This document shows positions 37,535 through 47,116 of a stretch of DNA of 64,000 bases, in pieces. The position numbers and the translations under genes were made by a program. Origin of the DNA: JAGNRR01 sp964409905. Its GTDB lineage: Bacteria; Bacteroidota; Bacteroidia; Chitinophagales; Chitinophagaceae. The notes beneath the pieces were generated by a model. The model ran no database searches. It was not told the origin of the DNA and was given only the letters and a program-made list of their open reading frames with translations. How positions within the stretch are numbered: position 1 is the stretch's first letter; each line of letters starts with the position of its first letter. The stretch spans positions 1 through 64,000 of the forward strand of contig CAYPET010000010.1 of assembly GCA_964409905.1 (NCBI GenBank). Direction: 5' to 3'.

Positions 37535-38920
37535 ATGAACACAATCAATTTTAAATATTACCAACATTATTTGCAGTTTGAGGAAGCTGCGTTAACGCAA
37601 TTTCAGGCCTATGAAAAAAGACTGAAAGAATATTTTCTTAATCAGGACGATGGATTAGAAATTTTTGAAGATATTAAACTACGCATTTGCGAAATACTTC
37701 ATGCCAAGACCAAGAGGGCAGATGCCTGTATAACTCAGCAGGACATACAGGATATTATAAGTAGCATTGGCGAGGTAGAACAATTAGAGAAGGTAGAAAT
37801 TCTCGATGATAAAGACTATGGTGCGAAAAATAGTGATGACAAAGGGCGCAAAAAATTGTTCCGTAGCGAAAATGAAAAAATAATCGCAGGTGTTTGCGGT
37901 GGATTAGGAAACTATTTTTCTATTGATCCATTAGCTTTTCGATTATTGTTCGTGATTATCAGCGTAATATCAAGAGGGTTGGGTTTATTGACCTATATCA
38001 TCCTATGGGCTGTATTGACCTCAAAAGAATTGCCTGTTAACCTTAGTAAAAGGCTTTACCGAAATAGCAACAATAAAGTAATTGCCGGTGTGTGTGGTGG
38101 GTTGGCTTCATTTTTTAATATTGAGGCATGGATTGTTCGGGTATTGTTCCTGAGCCCGATAATATTAAATGCAGCCTTAAGTGGATTCTTTGATTTTGGC
38201 ATTACCATATTCAATGGTTCGGCATTAGGGGTTGTTATTATCACTTATATCGTTTTATGGTTAACCACCAAAGAAACAGAAACTGCCGCTGAAGAACTAA
38301 TGGCGCGTGGCGAAGATGTGAATATCTCAAGCATCACTGAAGAAAAAAAACGAGCTTATTCGGGGCGTTCGGGCAATTCTGGTTTAAATAATCTGCTGCG
38401 TGTCATTGCTTTTATTGTTATCGGACTGCTTATTATACCTATAGTCGGATTATTATTTTCATTGGTCTTTGGTAGTATTTTTATGTTGCCACTCACCAGT
38501 GCTATTTTACATACTCCCTTAATGAAATGGTTGGGTGTTTTGAGTGTACTGTTCTTTTTGATTTTGCCTTTGGTGGCCATCATAGTTTGGGGCATTCGAC
38601 GCATAGCCGGTATTAAATGTCCAAATAAAAGACTGCGCACTAGTTTTGGAGCACTTTGGGGGCTTGGCTTTACGTCCGCAACTATACTTAGTCTGTTGCT
38701 CATTTCAGAGTTGCGCAGCAGTGCTACCATTTCCGAAAAAATACACTTGCCCATAACCGGCGATACGCTTTATGTTGATGCGCTAAACGAAGAATTGAAA
38801 AATGGCCAGGTAACTTTTTCCGATGCGCCTTTTGCCGGTTTTTACGAAAAAGAAAACGACAAACAGCATGTTGGCTTGCTTACGTTTCGCCAACGCGTTT
38901 CATCGGATAGTTTGTTTTAG
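37535..38920 (+). CDS. PspC-domain membrane protein, N-terminal part of a frameshifted gene
   Basis: An N-terminal helical domain (residues about 1-95) is followed by two PspC domains (KIIAGVCGGLGNYFSIDPLAFRLLF and KVIAGVCGGLASFFNIEAWIVRVLF) and several membrane helices up to about residue 385. PspC proteins sense or respond to inner-membrane stress. The frame ends at TAG 38918-38920, but the C-terminal domain continues in the next frame (see 38911-39465). One missing base within 38911-38920 explains this. The gene is co-transcribed with padR. Confidence 0.85.
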   Translation: MNTINFKYYQHYLQFEEAALTQFQAYEKRLKEYFLNQDDGLEIFEDIKLRICEILHAKTKRADACITQQDIQDIISSIGEVEQLEKVEILDDKDYGAKNSDDKGRKKLFRSENEKIIAGVCGGLGNYFSIDPLAFRLLFVIISVISRGLGLLTYIILWAVLTSKELPVNLSKRLYRNSNNKVIAGVCGGLASFFNIEAWIVRVLFLSPIILNAALSGFFDFGITIFNGSALGVVIITYIVLWLTTKETETAAEELMARGEDVNISSITEEKKRAYSGRSGNSGLNNLLRVIAFIVIGLLIIPIVGLLFSLVFGSIFMLPLTSAILHTPLMKWLGVLSVLFFLILPLVAIIVWGIRRIAGIKCPNKRLRTSFGALWGLGFTSATILSLLLISELRSSATISEKIHLPITGDTLYVDALNEELKNGQVTFSDAPFAGFYEKENDKQHVGLLTFRQRVSSDSLF

Positions 38921-39465
38921 TTGAAGTAAAAACATCTGCTCAAGGTACAGGTAAAAAAGTGGCGATAGCCAATGCCAATTTAGTACAGTACGAATACCAA
39001 CTGCTGGAAAATCACTTATCAGTGCCGGAATTTTTGACGCTGGCTGATTCTGAGCCTTTTCGATTTCAGCGAGCCGAGCTTATTTTCTACGTGCCTAAAA
39101 ATAAAAAACTGATAATGGACCCAAATTTGGGAAAAATGCGGTTTGGAAATCGCTATTTGAAAATCAATACAGATTGGGATGACCTGGATGATGAAACCAA
39201 AACAGAAATACGACAAGAAGTGAATGAGGCCATGAACGAGGTGAACGATGCGATGGATGAGGTGTCTGAAAACCTAAGTGAAGTAACTGAAGAATTGAAT
39301 GATATGCCGGTTACAAACGATGCATCTAGTGCCGCTTCAGACGAGCTCCGCAAAGAAACAGCAAGGACAAAGGCAAAAATCAGAATAGAAAAACAAAGTC
39401 TGAGGCTAAAGAAAGAACAACTTAAATTAGAACAAATGCAGCAAGAATTGGAAGCGGCAAATTAA
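38911..39465 (+). pseudogene. C-terminal part of the frameshifted PspC gene
   Basis: In the frame one base back, translation continues VLVEVKTSAQGTGKKVAIANA, then YxYQLLENHLSVPEF and ELIFYVPKNKKLIMD, the expected periplasmic C-terminal half of PspC proteins. A coiled coil rich in Glu and Asn (about 39200-39300) and a Lys/Glu-rich helix end the protein. The frame opens at 38911, directly after an in-frame TAG, so the shift lies in 38911-38920. Read alone, the first start would be GTG 38959. It may be a true mutation or a sequencing error. Confidence 0.8.
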
Positions 39466-39515
39466 TTAGTAACGATTTGGTAATCTTAATATCATAATCG
39501 CTTGTTTGGATGATT

Positions 39516-39523
39516 TAGTTTTG
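39516..39523 (+). promoter_or_regulatory. Bacteroidota -7 element of the response regulator gene
   Basis: TAGTTTTG lies 16 bases before the ATG at 39540. Confidence 0.6.
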
Positions 39524-39539
39524 TATCAAATTAACCTGC

Positions 39540-40208
39540 ATGCTGAATGCCAAAATACTTTTAGTAGATGATGAGCAAGATATCCTTGACATCTTATCAT
39601 TTAATCTTCAAAAAGAAAACTATGAGGTTTTTACAGCTCAAGATGGTAACGAGGCAATAGAGAAGGCCATTGAAATTATTCCAGATTTAATTGTGCTCGA
39701 TAGAATGATGCCACACAAAAGTGGGGTGGAGGCTTGCAAAGAGTTGAGACAAATACCGGAATTGAAGGACACGGCAATTATTTTTCTAACAGCTCTGGCT
39801 GATGAAGAAAATGAAATTTTTGGTTTGGAAGTAGGAGCAGACGATTATATATCCAAACCCATAAAGCCAAAACTATTCGTGTCAAAAGTCAAAGCTACAT
39901 TGCGGCGAACAAATACTGTTTCTGAACTCTTGGTATTTGATGATATTGAAATTGACCGAGAAAAATTTATTGTTCGATATAAGAATGAAGAAATTATTTT
40001 TCCCCGCAAAGAATTTGAATTATTGGCATTATTAGCGTCAAAACCCGGCAAAGTCTTTTTACGCCAGGATATTCTCAACAAAGTCTGGGGGCGAGATGTT
40101 ATCGTTGGAGATCGTACAATCGATGTACACATCAGAAAAATTCGCAAAAAGCTTGATGACAGCTTTATTCAAACAATAAAAGGGGTCGGTTATAAATTCG
40201 ATGTTTAG
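39540..40208 (+). CDS. OmpR/PhoB family response regulator
   Basis: The receiver domain has VDDE (residues 9-12), the phosphoacceptor D54 in LIVLDRMMP, and K104 in DYISKPIKP. The winged-helix effector domain follows (FPRKEFELLALLAS to RTIDVHIRKIRKKLD). At 222 residues it is a standard PhoB-type regulator. The sensor kinase is encoded 24 bases downstream. Phosphate is the likely signal by similarity to PhoBR but is not shown. Confidence 0.94.
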   Translation: MLNAKILLVDDEQDILDILSFNLQKENYEVFTAQDGNEAIEKAIEIIPDLIVLDRMMPHKSGVEACKELRQIPELKDTAIIFLTALADEENEIFGLEVGADDYISKPIKPKLFVSKVKATLRRTNTVSELLVFDDIEIDREKFIVRYKNEEIIFPRKEFELLALLASKPGKVFLRQDILNKVWGRDVIVGDRTIDVHIRKIRKKLDDSFIQTIKGVGYKFDV

Positions 40209-40219
40209 CAAGAAGCGAT

Positions 40220-40227
40220 TATTTTTG
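40220..40227 (+). promoter_or_regulatory. Possible internal -7 element before the kinase gene
   Basis: TATTTTTG lies between the regulator stop and the kinase start. It may be a secondary promoter or chance. Confidence 0.35.
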
Positions 40228-40232
40228 GTAAC

Positions 40233-41276
40233 TTGATAATCTCAGCAAAAAATCTAACACATAGGCAAATGGCCTTTTTTGCTGCAATGGCCTGCAGTGT
40301 CTTTGCATTTCTTTTGGTGTTGCTATTTACAGCGGGGCGTTGGCTTGTTAGTCTGGCAGTATTCGCTCTTATGTTTGCCTTTGCGTATTACATTTTCAAG
40401 TTTCTTCTGGAGCGATTTATTTACAGAAAAATTAAAGTGATATACAAACTCATATCACGCGAACAGGAAAATATGAAGCTAGAGTCGGCTTTTCAGGATA
40501 AAACAATTGACGAAGTCCGCGATGATGTGTTAAAATGGGCTGGCGAAAAACGCATTGAAATTAGTCGATTGCAGCATAACGAAAGTTTTCGAAAAGAATT
40601 TTTGATGAACTTGGCCCATGAGCTACGCACGCCGATATTCTCAATACAAGGCTATATCGCTACTCTTTTGGATGGTGAAATTAATAATCCTGAAGTAAAT
40701 GTACGCTTCCTTGAAAATGCTGCTCGCAGTGCCGATAGACTAAGCAATCTCGTCGATCAATTAAAAGAAATTTCACATTACGAGAGTCACCGTGTCCGCT
40801 TGGAAAAAAGTTCGTTCAGCATCCAAAAAAATATCAAAAAGGTTTTTGCTGAGTTGAAACCTTTGGCTGATGAAAAAGAAATTAGCATGTCCATCAAAAA
40901 GGGTTGCGAAGGTGACTTTTTAGTTTGGGCAGATAAAATGCGTATAGAACAGGTGCTCATAAATTTAATCCAAAATGCTATCAAGTATGGCAAGAAAGGC
41001 GGGCATGTGCTGGCTGGCGTTTATACAATTGACGATAGAAAGATACTCGTGGAAATAGCTGATAATGGGGTGGGTATGGACCAGGATCAAAGTATTCGTG
41101 TTTTTGAACGATTTTTTAGAACTGATGAAGCACGGACCATAGATAAACATGGCCATGGCCTTGGGCTATCCATTGTGAAGCATATTGTAGAGGCACACAA
41201 ACAAACTATACAGTGTCGCAGTCAAAAAGGCCTTGGTACAACCTTTAGCTTTACATTGGAAAGGGATAGAGATTAA
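40233..41276 (+). CDS. PhoR-like sensor histidine kinase
   Basis: The frame opens at TTG 40233; this keeps the segment KNLTHRQMAFF that is usual at the start of this group. ATG 40269 is the alternative. Two membrane helices (about residues 14-65) precede HisKA with LAHELRTPIFSIQGYIATL and HATPase_c with NLIQNAIKYG, DNGVGMD and GHGLGLSIVK. There is no periplasmic sensor domain of note and no PAS. It pairs with the response regulator upstream. Confidence 0.93.
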   Translation: MIISAKNLTHRQMAFFAAMACSVFAFLLVLLFTAGRWLVSLAVFALMFAFAYYIFKFLLERFIYRKIKVIYKLISREQENMKLESAFQDKTIDEVRDDVLKWAGEKRIEISRLQHNESFRKEFLMNLAHELRTPIFSIQGYIATLLDGEINNPEVNVRFLENAARSADRLSNLVDQLKEISHYESHRVRLEKSSFSIQKNIKKVFAELKPLADEKEISMSIKKGCEGDFLVWADKMRIEQVLINLIQNAIKYGKKGGHVLAGVYTIDDRKILVEIADNGVGMDQDQSIRVFERFFRTDEARTIDKHGHGLGLSIVKHIVEAHKQTIQCRSQKGLGTTFSFTLERDRD

Positions 41277-41349
41277 GAAAGACCTAACTTGGTAGATACA
41301 AATTTTTCAATCAGGCATTTCTAAGGGTAATTATTACATACTATATTGT

Positions 41350-41757
41350 TTAAGGCGCTGCCTTATACAGGTAAGCCAGTAAGGCTGCAATCTCACCTTC
41401 GTCCATCCCTTGATAGGGTGGCATTTGTGCTTTGTCTTTCCATTGTTGATAAATGTATCTCGAACGTTTTGTAGACTGCATTTCAGCAGGGGCATTCTTT
41501 ATAAAGGCAGCCAGTGCGGTCGCATCTGGCCAGTTAGATTTCAGGCTATCCAGCATTGGTGCCATACCCGTACTGGTATTTGGAGCTAGTGCATGACAAA
41601 CATTGCAATTCGCCTGGAATATAACCTCACCGCTTTTAACTAATTCCTCTTGGCTTTGGGCTGTATTATTCTTTTGTATCGGCTCACTATTTTGATTTTG
41701 GCAAGCAGCTATTAATAACATTCCAAATGCCCAAAACAAGATGAAAGGCTTTTTCAT
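41350..41757 (-). CDS. Lipoprotein cytochrome c, single heme
   Basis: A lipoprotein signal ends in LIAAC (Cys19). The heme site CNVCH (residues 51-55) and a later MPPYQGM (axial Met) make a class I c-type cytochrome of 135 residues. It probably shuttles electrons in the periplasm while anchored to a membrane. It directly follows lepB with no gap on the same strand. Confidence 0.9.
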   Translation of the reverse strand: MKKPFILFWAFGMLLIAACQNQNSEPIQKNNTAQSQEELVKSGEVIFQANCNVCHALAPNTSTGMAPMLDSLKSNWPDATALAAFIKNAPAEMQSTKRSRYIYQQWKDKAQMPPYQGMDEGEIAALLAYLYKAAP

Positions 41758-42876
41758 TTAGTGCTCTAAGGTTTTGATACTGCGACCAATACGATTCCAA
41801 CGAATGCCTTTAGGTCCATAACTGAACCAAATAAACCAGGCCTTGCCTACAATGTGGTCTTCGGGCACAAAACCCCAATAGCGCGAATCCAGTGAGTTGT
41901 GTCGATTATCGCCCATCATCCAATAATAATTCATTGCAAAAGTATATTCAGTTGCAACCTTGCCGTCAATGAGTATTTGATTGTTTTGAGCACTCAGTTC
42001 GTGCCCTTCATACTCGCGGATAATGGTTTTGTAAAGGGCAATATTATCAACGCTTAATTTAACTGTACGTCCTTTGGCCGGAATCCAAATGGGCCCATAA
42101 AAGTCGCTGTTGAATTTAAAGTGGGCCGTGTCAGAAGGGAAAGCCTGCGGATCAGCTACCTTGTCGGTAATTCCCTGTACTTCATTAATCAGTTGAATTT
42201 CAATACCAGGTATTTTCTTCAAAGCAGCTACATCATCATCAGTCAAAGAGTAGTGATTCATAATAGGCTGATTGTAAGCATCTGTAAGCGGATAAATGTC
42301 CAGCTCGCTCAATATTTCTGCATTCACGGCCCTGCCTGTTGCAGTGGATACATAATAGTTAAATTGTCTAAATTTAGGGTCATAGCCCTTTTCACCATTT
42401 ACATATAACACACCATTGCGAACTTCAAGGGTATCGCCAGGCAGGCCAACGCAACGTTTAATATAATTGTCTTTTTTATCTACCGGGCGATTGTCAACCT
42501 TGTCCTGAGGATAATTAAATACCACATCGTCATAACGATTGATGTGGCTGAATCCGGGCAAACGTTTATAACCCCATTGAATGGCTTCGGAATAAGATTT
42601 ACCTCCAATGATGGGCATTACATTGTGTACAAAAGGAAATGATAATGGCGTCATGGGTATACGAGGTCCGTAATGCATTTTGCTGACAAATAAATAATCA
42701 TTTACCATTAAGGATTTTTCCATGGACGGGGTAGGAATGGTGTAGGCTTCAAATAAAAAAGTACGAATCAAGGTTGCCGCCACTACTGCAAATAAACCTG
42801 CATCAAGCCATTCACGTAACACTGATTTCTTTTTCCCTGTCTCTTTCTCTTTCTTCTTCCAAAATTGAAGATTCAT
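41758..42876 (-). CDS. lepB: Signal peptidase I
   Basis: LepB removes signal peptides at the periplasmic face of the inner membrane. A helix (LFAVVAATLIRTFLFEAYTIP) is followed by the Ser nucleophile in IPTPSMEKSL and the Lys base in NYIKRCVGLPGD, and by GDNRHNSLDSRYWGFVP. A long insertion of about 170 residues between the Lys box and GDNR is usual in this phylum. The start at 42876 is preferred because the ATG at 42897 overlaps a -7 element. Confidence 0.94.
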   Translation of the reverse strand: MNLQFWKKKEKETGKKKSVLREWLDAGLFAVVAATLIRTFLFEAYTIPTPSMEKSLMVNDYLFVSKMHYGPRIPMTPLSFPFVHNVMPIIGGKSYSEAIQWGYKRLPGFSHINRYDDVVFNYPQDKVDNRPVDKKDNYIKRCVGLPGDTLEVRNGVLYVNGEKGYDPKFRQFNYYVSTATGRAVNAEILSELDIYPLTDAYNQPIMNHYSLTDDDVAALKKIPGIEIQLINEVQGITDKVADPQAFPSDTAHFKFNSDFYGPIWIPAKGRTVKLSVDNIALYKTIIREYEGHELSAQNNQILIDGKVATEYTFAMNYYWMMGDNRHNSLDSRYWGFVPEDHIVGKAWFIWFSYGPKGIRWNRIGRSIKTLEH

Positions 42877-42894
42877 AAGCTTAAAATTGTGGTT

Positions 42895-42902
42895 CAAATG
42901 TA
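42895..42902 (-). promoter_or_regulatory. Bacteroidota -7 element of lepB
   Basis: Minus strand TACATTTG overlaps the upstream ATG at 42897 and lies 18 bases before the ATG at 42876. Confidence 0.6.
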
Positions 42903-42997
42903 GTAGTTAGCTTTCATAATAACATCTTAATTGCGCCCTAATAGGAGAATAACTTTATTAATAGGTGCATATAGCTGATGACTGGTATGGGATTTTT

Positions 42998-45034
42998 TTA
43001 TGGGTCTACATCAATGGTGACGCTAACAGATCCAAAATTTCGGAGGCTGGTGAGTTCATTCACTGCTGCGTATATTTTTTCTTTTATTCCTTGTATGCTG
43101 GCCGGAGTTGTTGGCAGCTTAACCAGCACTTCCTGTAAATATTGATTCCGAATGCGTGAAATGGGTGGTTCGGTAGGGCCAATTAAATGAATATTATCTA
43201 ACTGATATAACGCATCTACTAACTTCATTGCAGCCGTTTGGCAGGTTTGCTTGTCTTTGTTTTTTATAGTGCAACGAATCAGTTTACAAAATGGCGGATA
43301 TACAAAGTCGTGCCTATGCTGCTCTTCTAGTTTATAGAATGCTTCATAATCATGCGCCTTCACCAACTGAATGATAGGGTGGGTGGAGCGTTGCGTTTGA
43401 ATGAGCACTTTGCCTTGATTATCCTTACGTCCTGCACGGCCGCTCACTTGTTCCAATAGTTGGAATACTTTCTCGTTTACACGATAATCCGGAAAAGCCA
43501 ATAGGCTATCGGCGCTTAATACGCCAACCAGATTAACATGTTCAAAGTCTAGGCCTTTTACTACCATTTGTGTTCCGACGAGGATATCTATCTGACGATG
43601 TTCAAATGCCGTGATTAACTCTTTGTATTTGTTTTTTTGTTTGAGCGCATCCCAATCGAATCTGGCTACTCTGGCATGTGGAAATAATTGCTGAATGGCC
43701 TCCTCTATTTTTTCAGTTCCAAAACTTTTGGTCGTTATCTGGTTGCTATTACAACTAGGGCATACGGGGAAAAAAGGATAAACGCTGCCACAGTAGTGAC
43801 AGTGTAGTTTATCGGTTAGTTTGTGGTAAGTCAACGAAACGTCGCAATGCTCGCAATGAGGCACAAAACCGCAAGACTGGCAAATGATAAATGGAGAATA
43901 ACCTCTTCGGTTTTGAAACAAGATAATTTGCTTTCTTTCTGTTAGTGATTTTTTCATTTCAGCAACAAGTGCGTCTGAAAAGAGCCCGTTCATTTGCTTA
44001 AGCTCGTAGGCTTTTTTCAAATCAATAATTTGCACTTCTGGCATTTCGCCTTCGCCAAAGCGCTCATTAAGCTCAACCAGTGCAAATTTTTTATTTGCGG
44101 CATTATAATAGGTCGTTAGTGCAGGTGTTGCGCTGCCTAAAATTACATTGGCGTGCATGCGCTTTGCCAGGACAAGGGCAGTATCACGTGCCTGATATCT
44201 CGGTGCCGGGTCCTGTTGTTTAAAAGAATTGTCATGTTCCTCATCAATGATGATTAAACCCAACTTTACAAAAGGCAACAAGAGAGCGGAGCGAGCTCCT
44301 AATACAATTTTACATTCTCCGGACAATGTTTTTTGCCAAATTTCCACCCGTTCCTGATTGCCAAATCGGGAGTGATAAATACCGATTTGATTGCCGAATT
44401 TCGCCTGCAATCGTTTGATTATCTGAGCCGTTAGGGCAATTTCGGGCAATAAGTACAAAACCTGTTTGCCTTGCTGCAATGTTTTTTCAATCAATTGAAA
44501 GTAAATGTGGGTTTTGCCACTGCCGGTTACGCCTTTGAGCAATACGGTTTTATTATTTTCAAAGTGACCGCTGATTTCCCTAAGCGCTTGCTGCTGCCCG
44601 GGGCTCAGAGTTTCGTCAGTAATATTTTTTCTGCCACTGAAATGAATTCTATCTTCGGGGACTACATCCAATCGAAAAATACCTTTTTGCACCATCGATT
44701 TTAAAATGGCGCTGCTAGCTTCAGCGTTGGCCAGCAATTTGTTTTGGTATACAACTTCATCACGCTGGGCGAGCTGCAAAAACTGCAGCAGTACGTTTTG
44801 TTGCTTTGGCGCTTTTTCGAGTTCATTCAGTAATTCTTCCAGCAAGCTGTCATCAGAAAATTTTGCCTCCATTTCAACGATTTTCTCAAATTTTGGGATA
44901 AAGCGGTCGGTAAGTTTTTGATGAACCTCTATATAACCTTTGTCAAGTAAAGAGGAAATTATTTTACGAGCAGATGCCTGCGGAAAAATCTTTTGAATTT
45001 CGCTTAGTTTAAATCCCGAAGCTTTTTTGCTCAT
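42998..45034 (-). CDS. priA: Primosomal helicase PriA lacking the N-terminal 3'-DNA-binding domain
   Basis: PriA restarts stalled replication forks. Walker A GVTGSGKT (residues 168-175), DEEHD, and four Cys pairs for two zinc ions (CQSC, CEHC, CHYC, CPSC) are intact, as is the C-terminal domain. The protein begins at a winged-helix-like segment, and at 678 residues is about 140 shorter than usual. The missing part is the 3'-DNA-binding domain, which normally binds the leading-strand 3' end. An in-frame TGA lies about 27 bases upstream and a -7 element 6 bases before the ATG, so the gene really seems to start here. Confidence 0.88.
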   Translation of the reverse strand: MSKKASGFKLSEIQKIFPQASARKIISSLLDKGYIEVHQKLTDRFIPKFEKIVEMEAKFSDDSLLEELLNELEKAPKQQNVLLQFLQLAQRDEVVYQNKLLANAEASSAILKSMVQKGIFRLDVVPEDRIHFSGRKNITDETLSPGQQQALREISGHFENNKTVLLKGVTGSGKTHIYFQLIEKTLQQGKQVLYLLPEIALTAQIIKRLQAKFGNQIGIYHSRFGNQERVEIWQKTLSGECKIVLGARSALLLPFVKLGLIIIDEEHDNSFKQQDPAPRYQARDTALVLAKRMHANVILGSATPALTTYYNAANKKFALVELNERFGEGEMPEVQIIDLKKAYELKQMNGLFSDALVAEMKKSLTERKQIILFQNRRGYSPFIICQSCGFVPHCEHCDVSLTYHKLTDKLHCHYCGSVYPFFPVCPSCNSNQITTKSFGTEKIEEAIQQLFPHARVARFDWDALKQKNKYKELITAFEHRQIDILVGTQMVVKGLDFEHVNLVGVLSADSLLAFPDYRVNEKVFQLLEQVSGRAGRKDNQGKVLIQTQRSTHPIIQLVKAHDYEAFYKLEEQHRHDFVYPPFCKLIRCTIKNKDKQTCQTAAMKLVDALYQLDNIHLIGPTEPPISRIRNQYLQEVLVKLPTTPASIQGIKEKIYAAVNELTSLRNFGSVSVTIDVDP

Positions 45035-45039
45035 TGCCT

Positions 45040-45047
45040 CAAATATA
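45040..45047 (-). promoter_or_regulatory. -7 element immediately upstream of priA
   Basis: Minus strand TATATTTG ends 5 bases before the priA ATG. It supports the short start but could be chance in AT-rich sequence. Confidence 0.5.
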
Positions 45048-45239
45048 TTGTCAGAAAATCACTAAATGCTGTACAAAAGCAAAACTTTAGCATGCCTTAG
45101 TTATTTTATTTATACAGAATACTCCAAGTTCCATACTTGTTTAGTGTCCTTTTGGGAATTAACTGTTAACAACTATGATGTAGTCTAAATTTATGGTGAA
45201 TATTACTCGTAAATATTCAAATATTAGCCATTGGGGTTT

Positions 45240-45247
45240 TACTTTTG
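45240..45247 (+). promoter_or_regulatory. Bacteroidota -7 element of atpDC
   Basis: TACTTTTG lies 29 bases before ATG 45277 and downstream of the in-frame ATG at 45193, which cannot then be the start. Confidence 0.65.
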
Positions 45248-45276
45248 CGCCACATTTAGAAAAACACCTATTTACA

Positions 45277-46773
45277 ATGGCAAATACAGGTAAAATAAAA
45301 CAAATTATTGGAGCGGTAATCGACGTAAGCTTTGAAGGCGCTGAATTACCACAAATTTTAAACGCACTAGAGATTAAAAGAGTAGATGGATCAACCTTGG
45401 TATTAGAGGTGCAGCAACATCTTGGTGAAGATAGTGTCCGTTGTATTGCAATGGAGGGAACAGAAGGGCTTACACGCAACATGGACGTAGTGGATACAGG
45501 TGCGCCTATAGCTATGCCTGTTGGAGACAACATCAAAGGGCGTTTGTTTAATGTTACCGGAGATGCCATTGATGGATTGCCACAGCCTAGTAAAGTGGGC
45601 GGGCGACCGATTCACGCAAATCCTCCTGCATTCGAACACTTGAGTACAGCTTCCGAGGTGCTTTTTACAGGTATTAAAGTAATTGACTTGATTGAGCCTT
45701 ATGCAAAAGGTGGTAAAATCGGATTATTTGGCGGTGCTGGTGTAGGTAAAACAGTATTGATTCAAGAGTTGATTAACAACATTGCCAAAGGGCATGGAGG
45801 TCTTTCGGTATTTGCAGGTGTAGGTGAGCGTACTCGTGAAGGGAACGACTTGCTTCGTGAGATGATTGAGGCCGGTATTATGAACTATGGTGCAGACTTT
45901 AAGCATGGTATGGAAGATGGTAACTGGGATTTGGATAAAGTGGATATCAAAGGCTTAGAAGATAGTAAGGCGACATTCGTATTTGGTCAGATGAACGAGC
46001 CACCTGGAGCGCGCGCGCGTGTGGCGTTGAGTGGTCTTACGGTTGCAGAGTATTTCCGTGATGGCGATGGCGAAGGTCAAGGTAAGGATATCCTTTTCTT
46101 CGTTGATAATATTTTCCGTTTTACTCAGGCTGGTTCTGAGGTGTCAGCACTTTTAGGTCGTATGCCTTCTGCGGTGGGTTATCAGCCTACATTGGCTACT
46201 GAAATGGGATTAATGCAAGAGCGTATTACTTCTACTAAAAACGGTTCTATTACCTCTGTACAGGCAGTATATGTACCTGCGGATGACCTTACTGATCCGG
46301 CTCCGGCAACCACCTTTGCACACTTGGATGCAACCACGGTATTGTCTCGTAAGATTGCGGATTTAGGTATTTATCCTGCCGTGGATCCGTTAGATTCTAC
46401 TTCGCGCATTTTGACTGCAGATATTGTAGGTGAAGCGCACTATAAATGTGCTCAAGACGTAAAAATGATTTTACAGCGTTATAAGGAATTGCAAGATATT
46501 ATCGCGATTTTGGGTATGGATGAGTTAAGTGAAGAAGATAAGTTAACAGTAAGCCGTGCACGTCGTGTACAACGTTTCTTATCACAGCCTTTCCACGTAG
46601 CCGAGCAGTTTACAGGTTTACAAGGTGTATTAGTACCAATCGAAGAAACAATCCGTGGCTTTAACATGATTATGGATGGAGAAGTGGATGAATATCCTGA
46701 AGCAGCATTCAACCTTGTTGGTACTATTGACGATGCGATTGCCAAAGGAAAGAAAATGATGGCAGAAGCCTAA
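45277..46773 (+). CDS. atpD: F1Fo ATP synthase subunit beta
   Basis: The catalytic subunit of F1. The start MANTGKIKQIIGAVIDV at 45277 gives a normal 498-residue protein; 28 extra upstream residues in the open frame are not family-like. Walker A GGAGVGKT covers residues 152-159, and GERTREGNDL and the beta DELSEED motif near the C-terminus are intact. It is followed by atpC; the other atp genes are not in this window, as is usual for this phylum. Confidence 0.97.
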   Translation: MANTGKIKQIIGAVIDVSFEGAELPQILNALEIKRVDGSTLVLEVQQHLGEDSVRCIAMEGTEGLTRNMDVVDTGAPIAMPVGDNIKGRLFNVTGDAIDGLPQPSKVGGRPIHANPPAFEHLSTASEVLFTGIKVIDLIEPYAKGGKIGLFGGAGVGKTVLIQELINNIAKGHGGLSVFAGVGERTREGNDLLREMIEAGIMNYGADFKHGMEDGNWDLDKVDIKGLEDSKATFVFGQMNEPPGARARVALSGLTVAEYFRDGDGEGQGKDILFFVDNIFRFTQAGSEVSALLGRMPSAVGYQPTLATEMGLMQERITSTKNGSITSVQAVYVPADDLTDPAPATTFAHLDATTVLSRKIADLGIYPAVDPLDSTSRILTADIVGEAHYKCAQDVKMILQRYKELQDIIAILGMDELSEEDKLTVSRARRVQRFLSQPFHVAEQFTGLQGVLVPIEETIRGFNMIMDGEVDEYPEAAFNLVGTIDDAIAKGKKMMAEA

Positions 46774-46806
46774 TACTTATAATTAAGAGGAACAATAACT
46801 TAGATT

Positions 46807-47058
46807 ATGCAGCTTGACATTTTAACACCCGAAAAGAAGATTTACGAAGGCGAAGTTTACGGTATTTATTTGCCTGGTGTTCAGGGATACTTCGAAATTC
46901 TCGATAAGCATGCTCCCATGGTTGCTGCACTCGGAGAAGGTGAAATGAAAATCCTGAAAGATAAATCTACTCATGAATTATATACAATCCGTGGTGGTTT
47001 TCTTGAAATGAACAACAACAAAGCTGTGGTACTGATAGAAGGTGCAGAAAAGAAATAG
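46807..47058 (+). CDS. atpC: F1Fo ATP synthase subunit epsilon, short form
   Basis: Only the N-terminal beta-sandwich is present (MQLDILTPEKKIYEGEV to GGFLEMNNNKAVVLIEGAEK); the C-terminal helical hairpin that inhibits ATP hydrolysis in other bacteria is absent. 83 residues is normal for Bacteroidota. It lies 33 bases after atpD in one operon, before a strong terminator. Confidence 0.95.
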   Translation: MQLDILTPEKKIYEGEVYGIYLPGVQGYFEILDKHAPMVAALGEGEMKILKDKSTHELYTIRGGFLEMNNNKAVVLIEGAEKK

Positions 47059-47080
47059 TTCGATTGAATAAATTGATACT

Positions 47081-47116
47081 GAAAGGCTTTACTGATATGT
47101 AAAGCCTTTCTTTTTT
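47081..47116. terminator. Terminator between atpC and the VIT1/CCC1-type gene
   Basis: Perfect 12-bp stem (47081-47092 with 47099-47110), 6-base loop, then six T. It overlaps the stop of the convergent minus-strand gene. Confidence 0.92.

Noticed and set aside
38911..38920. Programmed -1 frameshift in the PspC gene
   Set aside because: No X-XXY-YYZ heptamer in the zero frame and no clear downstream structure; a lost base or a base-call error is simpler.
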